Of a DNA stretch of 13,107 nt, positions 1 to 7,465 are shown piece by piece. The translations under genes were made by a program, and so were the position numbers. Source of the stretch: CAIUPE01 sp046092445 (GTDB lineage: Bacteria > Pseudomonadota > Alphaproteobacteria > Rhizobiales > Beijerinckiaceae); contig JBJTDR010000107.1 in NCBI GenBank assembly GCA_046092445.1, positions 1-13,107 on the forward strand, given 5' to 3'. Every line of letters starts with the position of its first letter. Position 1 is the first letter of the stretch. The notes under the pieces were generated by a model that was given only the letters and a program-made list of their open reading frames with translations, ran no database searches and had not been told where the DNA came from.

Positions 1-67
1 CCAAACCCGCATCACCTTCAGCAAGGATCGCAACAATCTGGCTCTCCGAATATTTCGACTTCCTCAT
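1..67 (-). CDS. IS3-family transposase OrfA, N-terminal 22 residues (cut by window edge)
   Basis: Reading the minus strand from the ATG at 67 gives MRKSKYSESQIVAILAEGDA and two more residues before the window ends. This is the typical opening of IS3-family (IS407/IS2-like) OrfA proteins: a basic start followed by the first helix of the helix-turn-helix DNA-binding domain (the ESQIVAIL stretch). In intact elements OrfA is about 90-120 residues and is joined to the OrfB DDE catalytic part by a programmed frameshift. Whether this copy is intact cannot be seen. It faces away from the tRNA and efflux genes. Confidence 0.82.
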   Translation of the reverse strand, partial: MRKSKYSESQIVAILAEGDAGL

Positions 68-107
68 CCCGTTTCCACTTAAAACCGAACAGGAAACTCT
101 ACTTTCA
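1..107 (-). mobile_element. 5' end of an IS3-family insertion sequence (rest lies outside the window)
   Basis: The minus strand opens with a TG-starting end at 107 (TGAAAGTAGAGTTTCC), then about 40 bases of leader, then the start of an OrfA-type transposase reading frame at 67. IS3-family elements usually begin with TG and place orfA a few dozen bases inside the left end, so 107 is my inferred boundary. No second terminal repeat or target duplication can be checked because the other end is outside the window. The family call is firm; the exact boundary is not. Confidence 0.6.
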
Positions 108-153
108 ACCTGTTCTAAAAAAAGAGAAGTCTATGGGTGCAAGACTGATTTGT

Positions 154-174
154 GCAACGTTATCAATGCGTTGC
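154..174. repeat. Small inverted repeat
   Basis: GCAACG and CGTTGC form perfect 6-bp arms around a 9-base spacer. No T-tract follows on either strand, so it is not a classical intrinsic terminator. It may be a leftover of a mobile element. Its role is unknown. Confidence 0.3.
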
Positions 175-254
175 TGTAATTGACAACCACTGGGTGCTGA
201 TGGCGTCAAATGGCGAAGAATTCTACTGCTTACACGACCCTCCGGCACAAATTT

Positions 255-345
255 TATCAATGGTATCGCAGTCAATTATGGTACGAGGATCAGTCGCATA
301 CTTGTCATGTATGCCCGCTGAAAACTAGATGTGAGTTCGGACGTC
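255..345 (+). pseudogene. Possible transposase zinc-knuckle remnant (IS1182-like)
   Basis: In the plus-strand frame starting at 210, residues 33-42 read CHVCPLKTRC, preceded by acidic and histidine residues. A C-x2-CPLK-x2-C motif is characteristic of the cysteine-rich insertion in IS1182-type (DDE_Tnp_1_6) transposases, which are normally around 450-550 residues. Here only about 30-40 residues look transposase-like. The frame has no upstream DDE part and it ends inside a tRNA gene. I therefore read it as a decayed fragment rather than an expressed protein. The motif is short, so a chance match or another zinc-knuckle family is possible. Confidence 0.35.
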
Positions 346-416
346 CAAAGCCAAGCGCTCTAATCAATTCAGAAGCCATACTCAAGGGAGGATCAATTTT
401 CAGGTTGCAGACCAGT

Positions 417-490
417 TGGCTGGGGGACCTGGATTCGAACCAAGATTAACGGAGTCAGAGTCCGCTGTTCTACCGTTGAACTATCCCCCA
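417..490 (-). tRNA. tRNA-Gln (anticodon CUG)
   Basis: Reading the minus strand from 490, a full cloverleaf folds: acceptor TGGGGGA pairs with TCCCCCA, the D-arm has GTTC/GAAC, the anticodon arm has GCGGA/TCCGT around the loop CTCTGAC (anticodon CTG, reading CAG codons), and the T-arm carries the TTCGAAT loop. Discriminator G and an encoded CCA close the 3' end at 417. The weak U-A first pair of the acceptor is typical of glutamine tRNAs. Length is 74 nt with CCA. It sits alone and divergent to the efflux operon. Confidence 0.95.
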
Positions 491-530
491 ACGAACAGAA
501 AGAACAAACGGCCAATGGGTAACATCAAGC

Positions 531-559
531 TCCATACCGAATAGTTTTGTAAATGACAA
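531..559 (-). promoter_or_regulatory. Candidate sigma-70 type promoter for tRNA-Gln
   Basis: On the minus strand TTGTCA (559-554) is followed after exactly 17 bases by TATGGA (536-531). Transcription would begin roughly 30-40 bases before the tRNA 5' end at 490. The match to TTGACA/TATAAT is good at the -35 and moderate at the -10. A second option (TTGATG with 17 bases to TGTTCT, closer to the tRNA) is weaker at its -10. Confidence 0.4.
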
Positions 560-581
560 GCGATGTGTTCTCGAGTAACTT

Positions 582-604
582 AACATTTGATAAAATTAAA
601 TGTT
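582..604. promoter_or_regulatory. AT-rich palindrome ahead of the efflux operon (candidate operator)
   Basis: AACATTT (582-588) and AAATGTT (598-604) are perfect 7-bp inverted arms with a 9-base spacer, ending 20 bases before the adaptor ATG at 625. Size and position suit an operator for a TetR- or MarR-type repressor of an efflux pump, but no such regulator is encoded in this window. The palindrome runs into six T residues (603-608), so a weak AT-only terminator hairpin is the alternative reading. Confidence 0.3.
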
Positions 605-624
605 TTTTGGGCAGATCGACCTAA

Positions 625-1788
625 ATGACCCATGGGATTAAATATGTCTTACTTGCTTTTTTCGTTATCGCGGTCTCTGCGTGGTTTTTGGTTAATATTT
701 TTCCGGTGTTTACCACTAAAAAACAACAATCTATGTTGTGGAGCAACAATTTTGAGAAAGCTAGCCTCCGCTTGAATTCGGTCATTGTCGGGCGACCAAA
801 GCTTGCCGATATACCTATACAGTTGAGATTAATTGGTCGCGTACAACCGATTGCGAGTGTCGCGGTTCGTCCGCGCGTTGAAGGTCAAGTGGAACAAGTA
901 TTTGTTTCAGATGGCGTTCTTGTTAGTCGCGGTGATCGAATTGCAAGACTTGACTCGCGGAATATTGAGGCTCGAATTCGGCAGGCTGAAGCCAACATAG
1001 CTCGGTCACGAGCGCTTTTTGGCCAAGCGGAGCGCGATGCTAAGCGAAGCGAGACCCTCTCCGCGAGCGCATTTTCATCCAAAGTCACGTTGGAGAATAG
1101 CAGAACTCAGCTTGCGATTCTTTCTGCGCAAATTGAGTCGGATCAGGCGACACTTGACGATTTGAGAATTACTCAGGGTTTTTATGATATCAGAGCCCCG
1201 ATCAGTGGTCGTATTGGAAATGTTTCACTAAAGCCGGGCAGTCTTGCAAAGACAAACGATAACAGTCCTCCCCTCGTGTTGATCAATCAAGTTAATCCAA
1301 TAGATGTGTCTTTCGATGTGGCTCAGAGCTGGATTGGTGAGCTTCGGGAGTCGATCCGGTCTCGATCTTCCAAAGTAAGTGTTAGTCCTCAGGGCAGCTC
1401 AAAAGTTTATCTAGGCGAGTTCGTTTCGATTGATAATGTGGTAGATGGCGCCTCGGGCACTATCAATGCCAAAGCACGATTCGATAATGCGGATGAGGCT
1501 TTGTGGCCCGGGTTGATCTGTGAGGGGATTATTGATTTTCGGGTCGAAAAGCGTCAGCTGACCGTGCAGCGCGAGGCTATACAAACAGGGCAGATTGGTA
1601 GTTTTGTATATATCGCTGTTGACGGCGTTGCTCGTATCCGACAAGTCACAGTGTCAAGAAATTTTGGTCATGTAGCAATCATTAGCTCAGGTCTTGGGTT
1701 GGATGACGAAGTCGTCCTGCAAGGGCAAAATCAATTATCTGATGGTGACCGGATTGAAACCTTATCAAAGCAAAGTGATCAGGATTGA
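625..1788 (+). CDS. RND efflux periplasmic adaptor (membrane fusion protein, MdtA/AcrA type)
   Basis: This protein bridges an inner-membrane RND pump to an outer-membrane channel. The 387 residues start with an uncleaved-looking membrane anchor (about 6-27, hydrophobic, no lipobox cysteine). Then come the first half of a lipoyl domain (about 75-111, VRPRVEGQVEQVFVSDG), an alpha-helical hairpin (about 112-185), the second lipoyl half (186-215, RAPISGRIG), a beta-barrel domain (about 223-310) and a membrane-proximal domain (about 312-380). Length is normal for the family. No strong Shine-Dalgarno precedes the ATG at 625. Its TGA stop overlaps the pump ATG (TGATG at 1786-1790), indicating one operon with translational coupling. 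The substrate is not predictable. The coding sequence leans more to AT than the core genes downstream. Confidence 0.9.
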   Translation: MTHGIKYVLLAFFVIAVSAWFLVNIFPVFTTKKQQSMLWSNNFEKASLRLNSVIVGRPKLADIPIQLRLIGRVQPIASVAVRPRVEGQVEQVFVSDGVLVSRGDRIARLDSRNIEARIRQAEANIARSRALFGQAERDAKRSETLSASAFSSKVTLENSRTQLAILSAQIESDQATLDDLRITQGFYDIRAPISGRIGNVSLKPGSLAKTNDNSPPLVLINQVNPIDVSFDVAQSWIGELRESIRSRSSKVSVSPQGSSKVYLGEFVSIDNVVDGASGTINAKARFDNADEALWPGLICEGIIDFRVEKRQLTVQREAIQTGQIGSFVYIAVDGVARIRQVTVSRNFGHVAIISSGLGLDDEVVLQGQNQLSDGDRIETLSKQSDQD

Positions 1789-4700
1789 TGTCTGTCTCCG
1801 AACTTTGCATTCGACGCCCAGTCATGACGACTTTATTGGCTTTAGCACTCGGTATCATTGGTGTTTTTTCGTATTTTAGGCTTCCGATTGCGGCTTTACC
1901 GAAAGTTGATTTTCCTACCATCAGTGTGACAGCCAGTCTTCCGGGAGCGAGTCCCGAAGTAATGTCATCGTCAGTCGCAGCGATACTTGAGCGGCAGTTT
2001 TCGTCAATATCCGGTGTTACCTCGATGACCTCTGTTTCGAGTTTAGGAGCGACATCTATAACACTTCAGTTTGATCTGGATCACGATATTGATGAAGCGA
2101 CGCTGGATGTTCAGGCTGGTATCAGTGCGGCAATGAGGCAGCTTCCATCAGATATTTCCAGTCCGCCAAGTTTTCGGAAAGTGAATCCATCGGATCAGCC
2201 GATCCTGTTTCTTGCTTTGACTGGCTCGAACTTGGCACTTTCAAAGATCACCGAATTTGCCGAGACGGTCGTTCAACAGAGAATATCCCAGGTCACAGGA
2301 GTGGCTCAGGTACAAATTTTTGGATCTCAAAAGTTTGCGATCCGTATCCTCGCCAGGCCTGATGCAGTCACCGCGAGAGGTATTTCGTTCGAAGATATTC
2401 GAGAGACGGTTTCTGCTGCTAATTCCAACCAGCCGACCGGAGTTTTGAAGGGTGAGAGGCAAAGGCTAACGATTTCATCGAATAATCAGATGTTGACTGC
2501 GGAGGATTATGCGTCACTGACGATTCGGACGGAGAATAACAATTCAGTTCGCCTCGGGGACGTCGCCACTGTTTATGAGTCGGTTGAGAATGATCAAGTT
2601 GCTTCGTGGTTGAGTCGTGACCGTTCTATTCTTTTGGCGATCTATCGGCAGTCGGATGCCAATACGGTCGCCGTAATTGATACGATCAAGGAAAAACTTG
2701 ATGGTTTTAGAGCGCAGTTACCCGGTTCGGTGAAGCTAGAGGCATTAAATGATCGATCATTGCCCATTCGCAATTCGATATCTGAACTCCAGTACACCTT
2801 GCTAATTTCGATTATTCTCGTTGTGTTCGTAGTCTTTCTATTTTTGAAATCGTTCAGTGCAACGTTGATCCCGGTCCTTGCAATACCGATCTCTATTCTC
2901 GGAACTTTTGCTGTCATGGCTTTGCTGGGATCGTCGTTAAATATCATATCCATGCTCGCGCTGACATTAGCGGTCGGCTTCGTTGTCGATGATGCGATTG
3001 TCATGCTCGAGAATATCACGCGTCATCAGGAGAACGGAACGAATCGACTAGATTCTGCGCTGAAGGGGTCCAAGGAGATAGGATTTACGATTATTTCGAT
3101 CACGTTCTCTCTTATCGCTGTATTTATTCCAGTATTTTTTATGGGTGGCGTGGTCGGCAAGGTATTTTCGGAATTTGCCACGGTTATCTCAGTTGCCATT
3201 TTGATCTCGGGTCTTGTTTCATTGACGCTAACCCCGATGATGTGCAGCCGAATTTCGAATAGTCCTTTTAAGTCATCCGAGACGTTCGGTGCTCGCTACA
3301 TCGCAAAGTTCACCAAAATTTTCGAATATTTTGCAATCGGTTATCGTAAATCCCTCGATTTAGCTTTCAAGTTTAAAAATTTTGTTATTCTGCTTACGAT
3401 CATATCGATCGGGATGGGAGTAAAATTATACATCGAAAGCCCGAAAGGCCTCTTCCCGTCCGAAGATACGGGTCTGGTTAGACTTTCGACGCAGGGACCA
3501 CTTGACATTTCTTTTGAAGCGATGAGTGCGCACCAGAGAACGATAAACGAGTTAATACTGAATGATCCCGCCGTTGCGTATGTGAGTTCGAGCGTTGGCT
3601 TCGGATCTTTGAGTCAGGGCTTCGGGTTCATCCAGCTAAGAGATGTCAGTGAACGCGACGATATTCAGGCTGTCATTACAAGGCTTCGCAAGGCGACGTC
3701 GGGGGTCGTTGGGGTCACATCGATTTTCCAGTCTGTCCAAAACGTCAATTTGAGCAGCGGGCGTCAAAGTCGTTCCCAGTTTCAATATTCTCTTCAGTCT
3801 GCCGACTTAAAGGAACTCTTTGAAGGTTCGGCGCGGATTGTCGAAAGAATGCAGACGATGAAAGAACTGCAAGATGTCATTAGCGATGCCCAAATATCAA
3901 ATCCCGTCCTGATGGTTGATGTGGATCGAACGAAGGCGGCATATTTTGGCATAAACAATGATCAAATTCGTAAGACTCTTTTTGATTTGTTTGGTTCCCG
4001 GCAGATTTCAACAATTTACACGGAAACAAACGATTATGCAGTGATTTTGGAGAGTGATCGTATTTTCCAATCCGATCCTGATGCTGTCGCAAGCTTGGTC
4101 ATTCGTAATAGAGACGGAGTGGGCGTTCCTATTGGCACAGTTGCGAAAATTACGAAAACAGTTGGACCCGTGGCTATTTCCCGTCAGTCACAGTTACCCT
4201 CCGTCACTATTTCATTCAATCTCTCTCCGGGTGTGGCGCTAGGCACTGCGATTGATGCAATACGTTCAGTTGAGGACGAAATTGGATTGGGTTCGCAAGT
4301 ATACTCGCGTTTTTCGGGAGCTGCTCAAATCCTTCAGGAAACATCAACCGGACAAGGGGCTCTAATCGTTCTGGCTCTGCTTTTCATATATCTAGTCCTT
4401 GGTATCCTGTATGAGAGCTTTATTCACCCCATAACGATCTTGTCCGGACTTCCGTCGGCCGGAATTGGCGCTCTGCTTGCCCTCAAGTTTATGTCGATCG
4501 AATTGTCGGTTATGGCGTTCATCGGTATTCTGCTGCTCCTCGGGCTGGTAAAAAAGAATGCAATTATGATGATTGATTTTGCGATTGATCGTCGAAGATC
4601 GGGGGATGATGCATTATCCGCAATTCGTGAAGCGGCTTTGATCAGATTCAGGCCGATCATGATGACGACATTTGCAGCGCTTTTCGGAGCTCTTCCGATT

Positions 4701-4859
4701 GCATTTGGGATCGGTTCTGGCTCAGAGTTCATGCAGCCTCTTGGAGTAACGATTGTTGGTGGCATTTTGATGTCTCAAGTGCTCACGCTCTATGTTACGC
4801 CGATTATTTATGTGTATTTGGATGGTCTCGACCGATTTCTCAGGAAAAATCAATGCTGA
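1788..4859 (+). CDS. RND-family efflux pump, inner-membrane transporter (HAE1 / AcrB-MdtB type)
   Basis: A proton-driven exporter of hydrophobic or amphiphilic compounds, acting as a trimer in the inner membrane with the adaptor encoded just upstream. At 1023 residues it has the usual family length. It shows the expected duplicated layout: TM1 at about 11-30, a large periplasmic loop, TM2 at about 336-355, a cluster of helices to about 485, then TM7 (about 531-547), a second large loop and five C-terminal helices. The proton-relay residues are present: Asp401-Asp402 in TM4 (GFVVDDAIVMLEN) and Lys923 in TM10 (GLVKKNAIMMIDFA). The ATG at 1788 is chosen over a TTG one codon upstream because it overlaps the adaptor stop. 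No outer-membrane factor gene follows, so a TolC-like channel must be encoded elsewhere. The sequence looks intact and functional. Confidence 0.92.
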   Translation: MSVSELCIRRPVMTTLLALALGIIGVFSYFRLPIAALPKVDFPTISVTASLPGASPEVMSSSVAAILERQFSSISGVTSMTSVSSLGATSITLQFDLDHDIDEATLDVQAGISAAMRQLPSDISSPPSFRKVNPSDQPILFLALTGSNLALSKITEFAETVVQQRISQVTGVAQVQIFGSQKFAIRILARPDAVTARGISFEDIRETVSAANSNQPTGVLKGERQRLTISSNNQMLTAEDYASLTIRTENNNSVRLGDVATVYESVENDQVASWLSRDRSILLAIYRQSDANTVAVIDTIKEKLDGFRAQLPGSVKLEALNDRSLPIRNSISELQYTLLISIILVVFVVFLFLKSFSATLIPVLAIPISILGTFAVMALLGSSLNIISMLALTLAVGFVVDDAIVMLENITRHQENGTNRLDSALKGSKEIGFTIISITFSLIAVFIPVFFMGGVVGKVFSEFATVISVAILISGLVSLTLTPMMCSRISNSPFKSSETFGARYIAKFTKIFEYFAIGYRKSLDLAFKFKNFVILLTIISIGMGVKLYIESPKGLFPSEDTGLVRLSTQGPLDISFEAMSAHQRTINELILNDPAVAYVSSSVGFGSLSQGFGFIQLRDVSERDDIQAVITRLRKATSGVVGVTSIFQSVQNVNLSSGRQSRSQFQYSLQSADLKELFEGSARIVERMQTMKELQDVISDAQISNPVLMVDVDRTKAAYFGINNDQIRKTLFDLFGSRQISTIYTETNDYAVILESDRIFQSDPDAVASLVIRNRDGVGVPIGTVAKITKTVGPVAISRQSQLPSVTISFNLSPGVALGTAIDAIRSVEDEIGLGSQVYSRFSGAAQILQETSTGQGALIVLALLFIYLVLGILYESFIHPITILSGLPSAGIGALLALKFMSIELSVMAFIGILLLLGLVKKNAIMMIDFAIDRRRSGDDALSAIREAALIRFRPIMMTTFAALFGALPIAFGIGSGSEFMQPLGVTIVGGILMSQVLTLYVTPIIYVYLDGLDRFLRKNQC

Positions 4860-4864
4860 CGTGA

Positions 4865-4914
4865 GATCATTTCGTATCAGATCGTTAAAAATTGAATTGG
4901 TTGGTTCAATGATC
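4865..4914. repeat. Nested inverted repeats in the pump/receiver intergenic gap
   Basis: GATCATT (4865-4871) and AATGATC (4908-4914) form the outer arms. ATTGAA (4891-4896) and TTCAAT (4905-4910) form an inner pair that overlaps the right outer arm, so only one pairing can form at a time. There is no T-run. It could be part of a 3' structure for the efflux transcript or a control site for the receiver gene; neither is shown. Confidence 0.25.
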
Positions 4915-4969
4915 AGAAATTCGGTAATGATATTTTGTTGTCGATATTTCTCTGAGAGATTGAAAAAGG

Positions 4970-5383
4970 TTGCCTGGATTCTCGAGTGCGAGCATTGCTG
5001 TTGCCGACCCGACGCCATTTCATCGCAGGGTGATTGCTGACCTTTTCAATGACGGAAAGAGTGGTCGAATTGAATTCTTCGACAATGGTGCAACTTTGAT
5101 TGAGTCCTGTTCATTGACCAGTCCGGATATCATCATCATTGATGACCAGCTTCCATTTGTTTCGGGCGTTGAGCTTCTTCGAACATTATCCGCTCTACCA
5201 TCTCTAAGGACAAAAATGCCGAAATTCGTTTTATTTATAAACGATTCGACGCGCTCAAACGTACACGAGGCAATTTCAGGAGGATTTTCGGCAGTTATAA
5301 AAAAGCCATTCGTGCCGAGTTATCTAATGCAGATTATCAGACAATGTCTTTTCGAGAACAATCATCACGCTATTCAGCAGTAA
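4970..5383 (+). CDS. Stand-alone receiver (CheY-like) domain protein, degenerate
   Basis: The 137 residues form one response-regulator receiver domain with no output domain. The phosphoacceptor is Asp58 in PDIIIIDDQLPFVSG, and the conserved lysine is Lys112 in IKKPF. The usual acidic pair after strand 1 is reduced to a single Asp13 followed by Pro (IAVADPTPF), and the strand-4 Ser/Thr switch position is occupied by Ile90/Asn91. Weak Mg2+ binding or altered phosphorylation is therefore plausible. The start is uncertain. TTG at 4970 is the only usual start codon after an in-frame stop at 4961 that retains Asp13, but its A/G-rich stretch (AAAAGG, 4964-4969) abuts it directly. A GTG at about 5030 would lose Asp13. 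No histidine kinase is nearby, so its partner is unknown. It lies 110 bp after the efflux pump and may be transcribed with it. Confidence 0.72.
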   Translation: MPGFSSASIAVADPTPFHRRVIADLFNDGKSGRIEFFDNGATLIESCSLTSPDIIIIDDQLPFVSGVELLRTLSALPSLRTKMPKFVLFINDSTRSNVHEAISGGFSAVIKKPFVPSYLMQIIRQCLFENNHHAIQQ

Positions 5384-5567
5384 CAGCGCTCCTGTGTCCT
5401 CTCGCATGACTTAGATCACTTCCCGAGTCTGTGTTTCGTACTCAGCACTCCGCTTGGTCATATGACGGTTTTCAATCGGAATGTTTATTCTTCAAAAATT
5501 CAAAATGTATGTTAGGTGATGGACCATGCGGTAAATTTCTTTTCTGCTCACTGAGAAATTGGAATCT

Positions 5568-5571
5568 GGAG
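5568..5571 (+). promoter_or_regulatory. Shine-Dalgarno GGAG supporting a TTG start for ppx
   Basis: GGAG lies 8 bases upstream of the in-frame TTG at 5580. The next candidate, TTG at 5559, has only a weak purine stretch before it. No in-frame ATG exists between the stop at 5532 and the first conserved motif, so a non-ATG start is required. Confidence 0.45.
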
Positions 5572-5579
5572 CGCTACTG

Positions 5580-6602
5580 TTGCGAAAATCAGCTGCCGTC
5601 GACGGCTACGTTCAACCGATTTACGCCGCGCTTGATCTCGGGACGAATAATTGCAGGCTTCTGGTGGCACGATCGAATGATAACGGGTTCAAAATCCTGG
5701 ATGCGTTTTCGCGGATTGTCCGATTAGGTGAAGGGGTTGCGTCATCGGGATCACTCTCTGATCATGCGATCGAGAGAACGATTGATGCCCTGAGCGTGTG
5801 CAAAGCAAAAATGGTGAAAAGGGGTGTTTCTCGTTCCCGCCTCATAGCGACAGAGGCGTGCCGTATTGCGGGAAATGGCGGGCTGTTCATTGAGCGGGTT
5901 TATGATGAGCTTGGACTCATTCTTGAGGTAATTGATCGTGGCACGGAGGCGCACCTTGCCGCTGCTGGCTGTTTGGCGCTCGCCGATCCAGAAGCCGAGG
6001 GTGTGATCCTATTTGACATCGGAGGCGGATCATCCGAGGTTGTTTATCTTGAAAAGGCGGCATCAGATGTATCGCCTTGTAAACATCGTGTTCGTGATTG
6101 GGTCTCGATGCCGGTAGGTGTCGTAAACATGGCAGAGCGTTACGGGGGACAGAGTATTTCCAGGGCAGTGTTCGGTGACATCGTCAAGCACGTCAGGGAG
6201 CTATTGAAGCCTTTTGCCGAATCGTTGAATTCAGGCGTTTATACTAGCAATTTCCATCTTTTGGGGACATCAGGCACCGTTACAACGCTTGCTGGCGTTC
6301 ATTTGAACCTTCCGCGATATGACCGTCGTTCCGTCGACGGGATTTGGATGGAACGAGTCGAGATCGATTGTGTACTGAACAGACTTTTAGCGATGAGTTA
6401 CTCGGAATTGGTGGCAAGCCCTTGTATCGGTCAGGATCGAGCCGATCTTGTATTGGCAGGCTGCGCTATTTTCGAAGGAATCCGCAGTTTGTTCCCTGCC
6501 AATCGTATCAGGATAGCTGATCGAGGTCTTCGTGAAGGGATTTTGATGCAAATGATCGCGGAGGACAGATCGGAGAACCTATTGCGTTCGGTAATTGCAT
6601 GA
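5580..6602 (+). CDS. ppx: Ppx/GppA-family exopolyphosphatase (short form)
   Basis: An ASKHA-fold phosphatase expected to release phosphate from polyphosphate chain ends or from pppGpp. The phosphate-1 loop (AALDLGTNNCRLL, near the N-terminus), the catalytic-Glu region (LIATEACR) and the phosphate-2 loop (ILFDIGGGSSEV) are all present, followed by the second-domain signatures LLGTSGTVTTLAGV and IADRGLREG. At about 340 residues it lacks the C-terminal HD-like domain of E. coli Ppx (about 510 residues), as is common in alphaproteobacteria. I chose TTG 5580 because of its ribosome binding site; TTG 5559 would add seven residues. The stop overlaps the next start (ATGA, 6599-6602), coupling it to rlmE. 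Polyphosphate versus (p)ppGpp preference cannot be read from sequence. Confidence 0.87.
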   Translation: MRKSAAVDGYVQPIYAALDLGTNNCRLLVARSNDNGFKILDAFSRIVRLGEGVASSGSLSDHAIERTIDALSVCKAKMVKRGVSRSRLIATEACRIAGNGGLFIERVYDELGLILEVIDRGTEAHLAAAGCLALADPEAEGVILFDIGGGSSEVVYLEKAASDVSPCKHRVRDWVSMPVGVVNMAERYGGQSISRAVFGDIVKHVRELLKPFAESLNSGVYTSNFHLLGTSGTVTTLAGVHLNLPRYDRRSVDGIWMERVEIDCVLNRLLAMSYSELVASPCIGQDRADLVLAGCAIFEGIRSLFPANRIRIADRGLREGILMQMIAEDRSENLLRSVIA

Positions 6603-7315
6603 CCACAAATGCCGGTTCCGGTCGTGCGGGCGGACGTTCTCTAAAGCAACGGGTCAAAACAGGGCGCAATAGAACCTTGTCGCAGACACGCTGGCTCGAA
6701 CGGCAGCTTAACGATCCTTTTGTCGCGAAGGCAAAACAGGAAGGTTTCCGTTCACGTGCGGCGTTCAAAATTCAGGAGATCAATCAGAAATTTGGGATAT
6801 TCAGGCCGGGTGGTAGGGTGGTGGATTTAGGAGCGGCACCCGGTGGTTGGAGTCAAATCGCCTCACGGGCCGTGGGTTCGGATCATGGAAAGGGGTGTGT
6901 CGTAGCCATCGATCTGCTTCCAATAGACCCAATTTCCGGCGTTGAATTCGCTGTTTTGGATTTTCTCGATCCCGAAGCGCTTGACGTCGTCAAAAATATG
7001 CTGGGCGGCGAAGCTGATGTCGTTTTGTCCGACATGGCGGCCAATGCCACAGGTCACAAGAAGACGGATCATCTCAAAATTATGGGGATTGCTGAGTTGG
7101 CGGCGGAATTTTCGCTCGATGTACTTGCGAAGGACGGCGCATTTGTCGCAAAAGTGCTTCAGGGTGGTACTGAGGGGGCATTGCTTGCCGATTTGAAGAA
7201 GAGCTTTTCGTCGGTTAAACACTTCAAGCCGAGGGCAAGTCGGGCCGAATCTGCCGAGCTTTATGTTGTTGCGACTGGTTTTCGCGGCAAAGTTCGCGAG
7301 GGCGACGATTTATAG
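6599..7315 (+). CDS. rlmE: 23S rRNA (uridine-2'-O)-methyltransferase RlmE (FtsJ/RrmJ)
   Basis: Methylates the 2'-O of the U2552-equivalent in the A-loop of 23S rRNA during late 50S assembly, using S-adenosylmethionine. The 238 residues show a basic N-terminal tail (about 1-35), then the FtsJ fold. The full K-D-K-E catalytic tetrad is visible: Lys57 (AAFKI), Asp145 (VVLSDMAANATG), Lys185 (AFVAKVLQGG) and Glu220 (SAELYVVATG). The SAM-binding motif is VVDLGAAPGGWSQ (74-86). Length is slightly above the 209 residues of E. coli, owing to the N-terminal tail. The ATG overlaps the ppx stop by four bases, with no strong Shine-Dalgarno of its own, which points to translational coupling. Confidence 0.94.
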   Translation: MTTNAGSGRAGGRSLKQRVKTGRNRTLSQTRWLERQLNDPFVAKAKQEGFRSRAAFKIQEINQKFGIFRPGGRVVDLGAAPGGWSQIASRAVGSDHGKGCVVAIDLLPIDPISGVEFAVLDFLDPEALDVVKNMLGGEADVVLSDMAANATGHKKTDHLKIMGIAELAAEFSLDVLAKDGAFVAKVLQGGTEGALLADLKKSFSSVKHFKPRASRAESAELYVVATGFRGKVREGDDL

Positions 7316-7460
7316 TCGGGGCGCACCTGGGACACGGACCTAATTGCAAAATTGTCCTTCTAAACTTGCGCTGCTTCGCTTTCCGATTCCCACCGTGCAT
7401 GATACTGACCCATGTCAACTCATATGCGATTTGCATGCAGTCCGTCTTTTTAGATCAAAC

Positions 7461-7465
7461 AGGAG
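7461..7465 (+). promoter_or_regulatory. Shine-Dalgarno AGGAG that fixes the guaB start
   Basis: AGGAG lies 9 bases before GTG 7475, a normal spacing. It directly abuts the TTG at 7466, which would be too close. The site therefore argues for the GTG start. Confidence 0.6.

Larger units (their letters stand above)
108..416. other. Gene-free mobile-element debris between the IS end and the tRNA
   Basis: This 309-bp stretch has no convincing intact gene. It holds a small perfect inverted repeat, GCAACG at 154-159 and CGTTGC at 169-174, with no adjacent T-run, and a possible decayed transposase fragment (described separately). A plus-strand open frame from 210 runs on into the tRNA gene on the other strand (417-490), so it is not a normal gene. 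I see no terminator clearly placed for the tRNA. Confidence 0.5.

Noticed and set aside
210..449. A 79-codon plus-strand frame treated as a real gene
   Set aside because: It ends inside the tRNA-Gln gene on the opposite strand and has no clear ribosome binding site. Only a short cysteine motif looks protein-like, so I list it as a possible remnant.
885..1088. Minus-strand small frames opposite the efflux and core genes
   Set aside because: They overlap well-supported plus-strand genes, lack ribosome binding sites and show no recognisable motifs.
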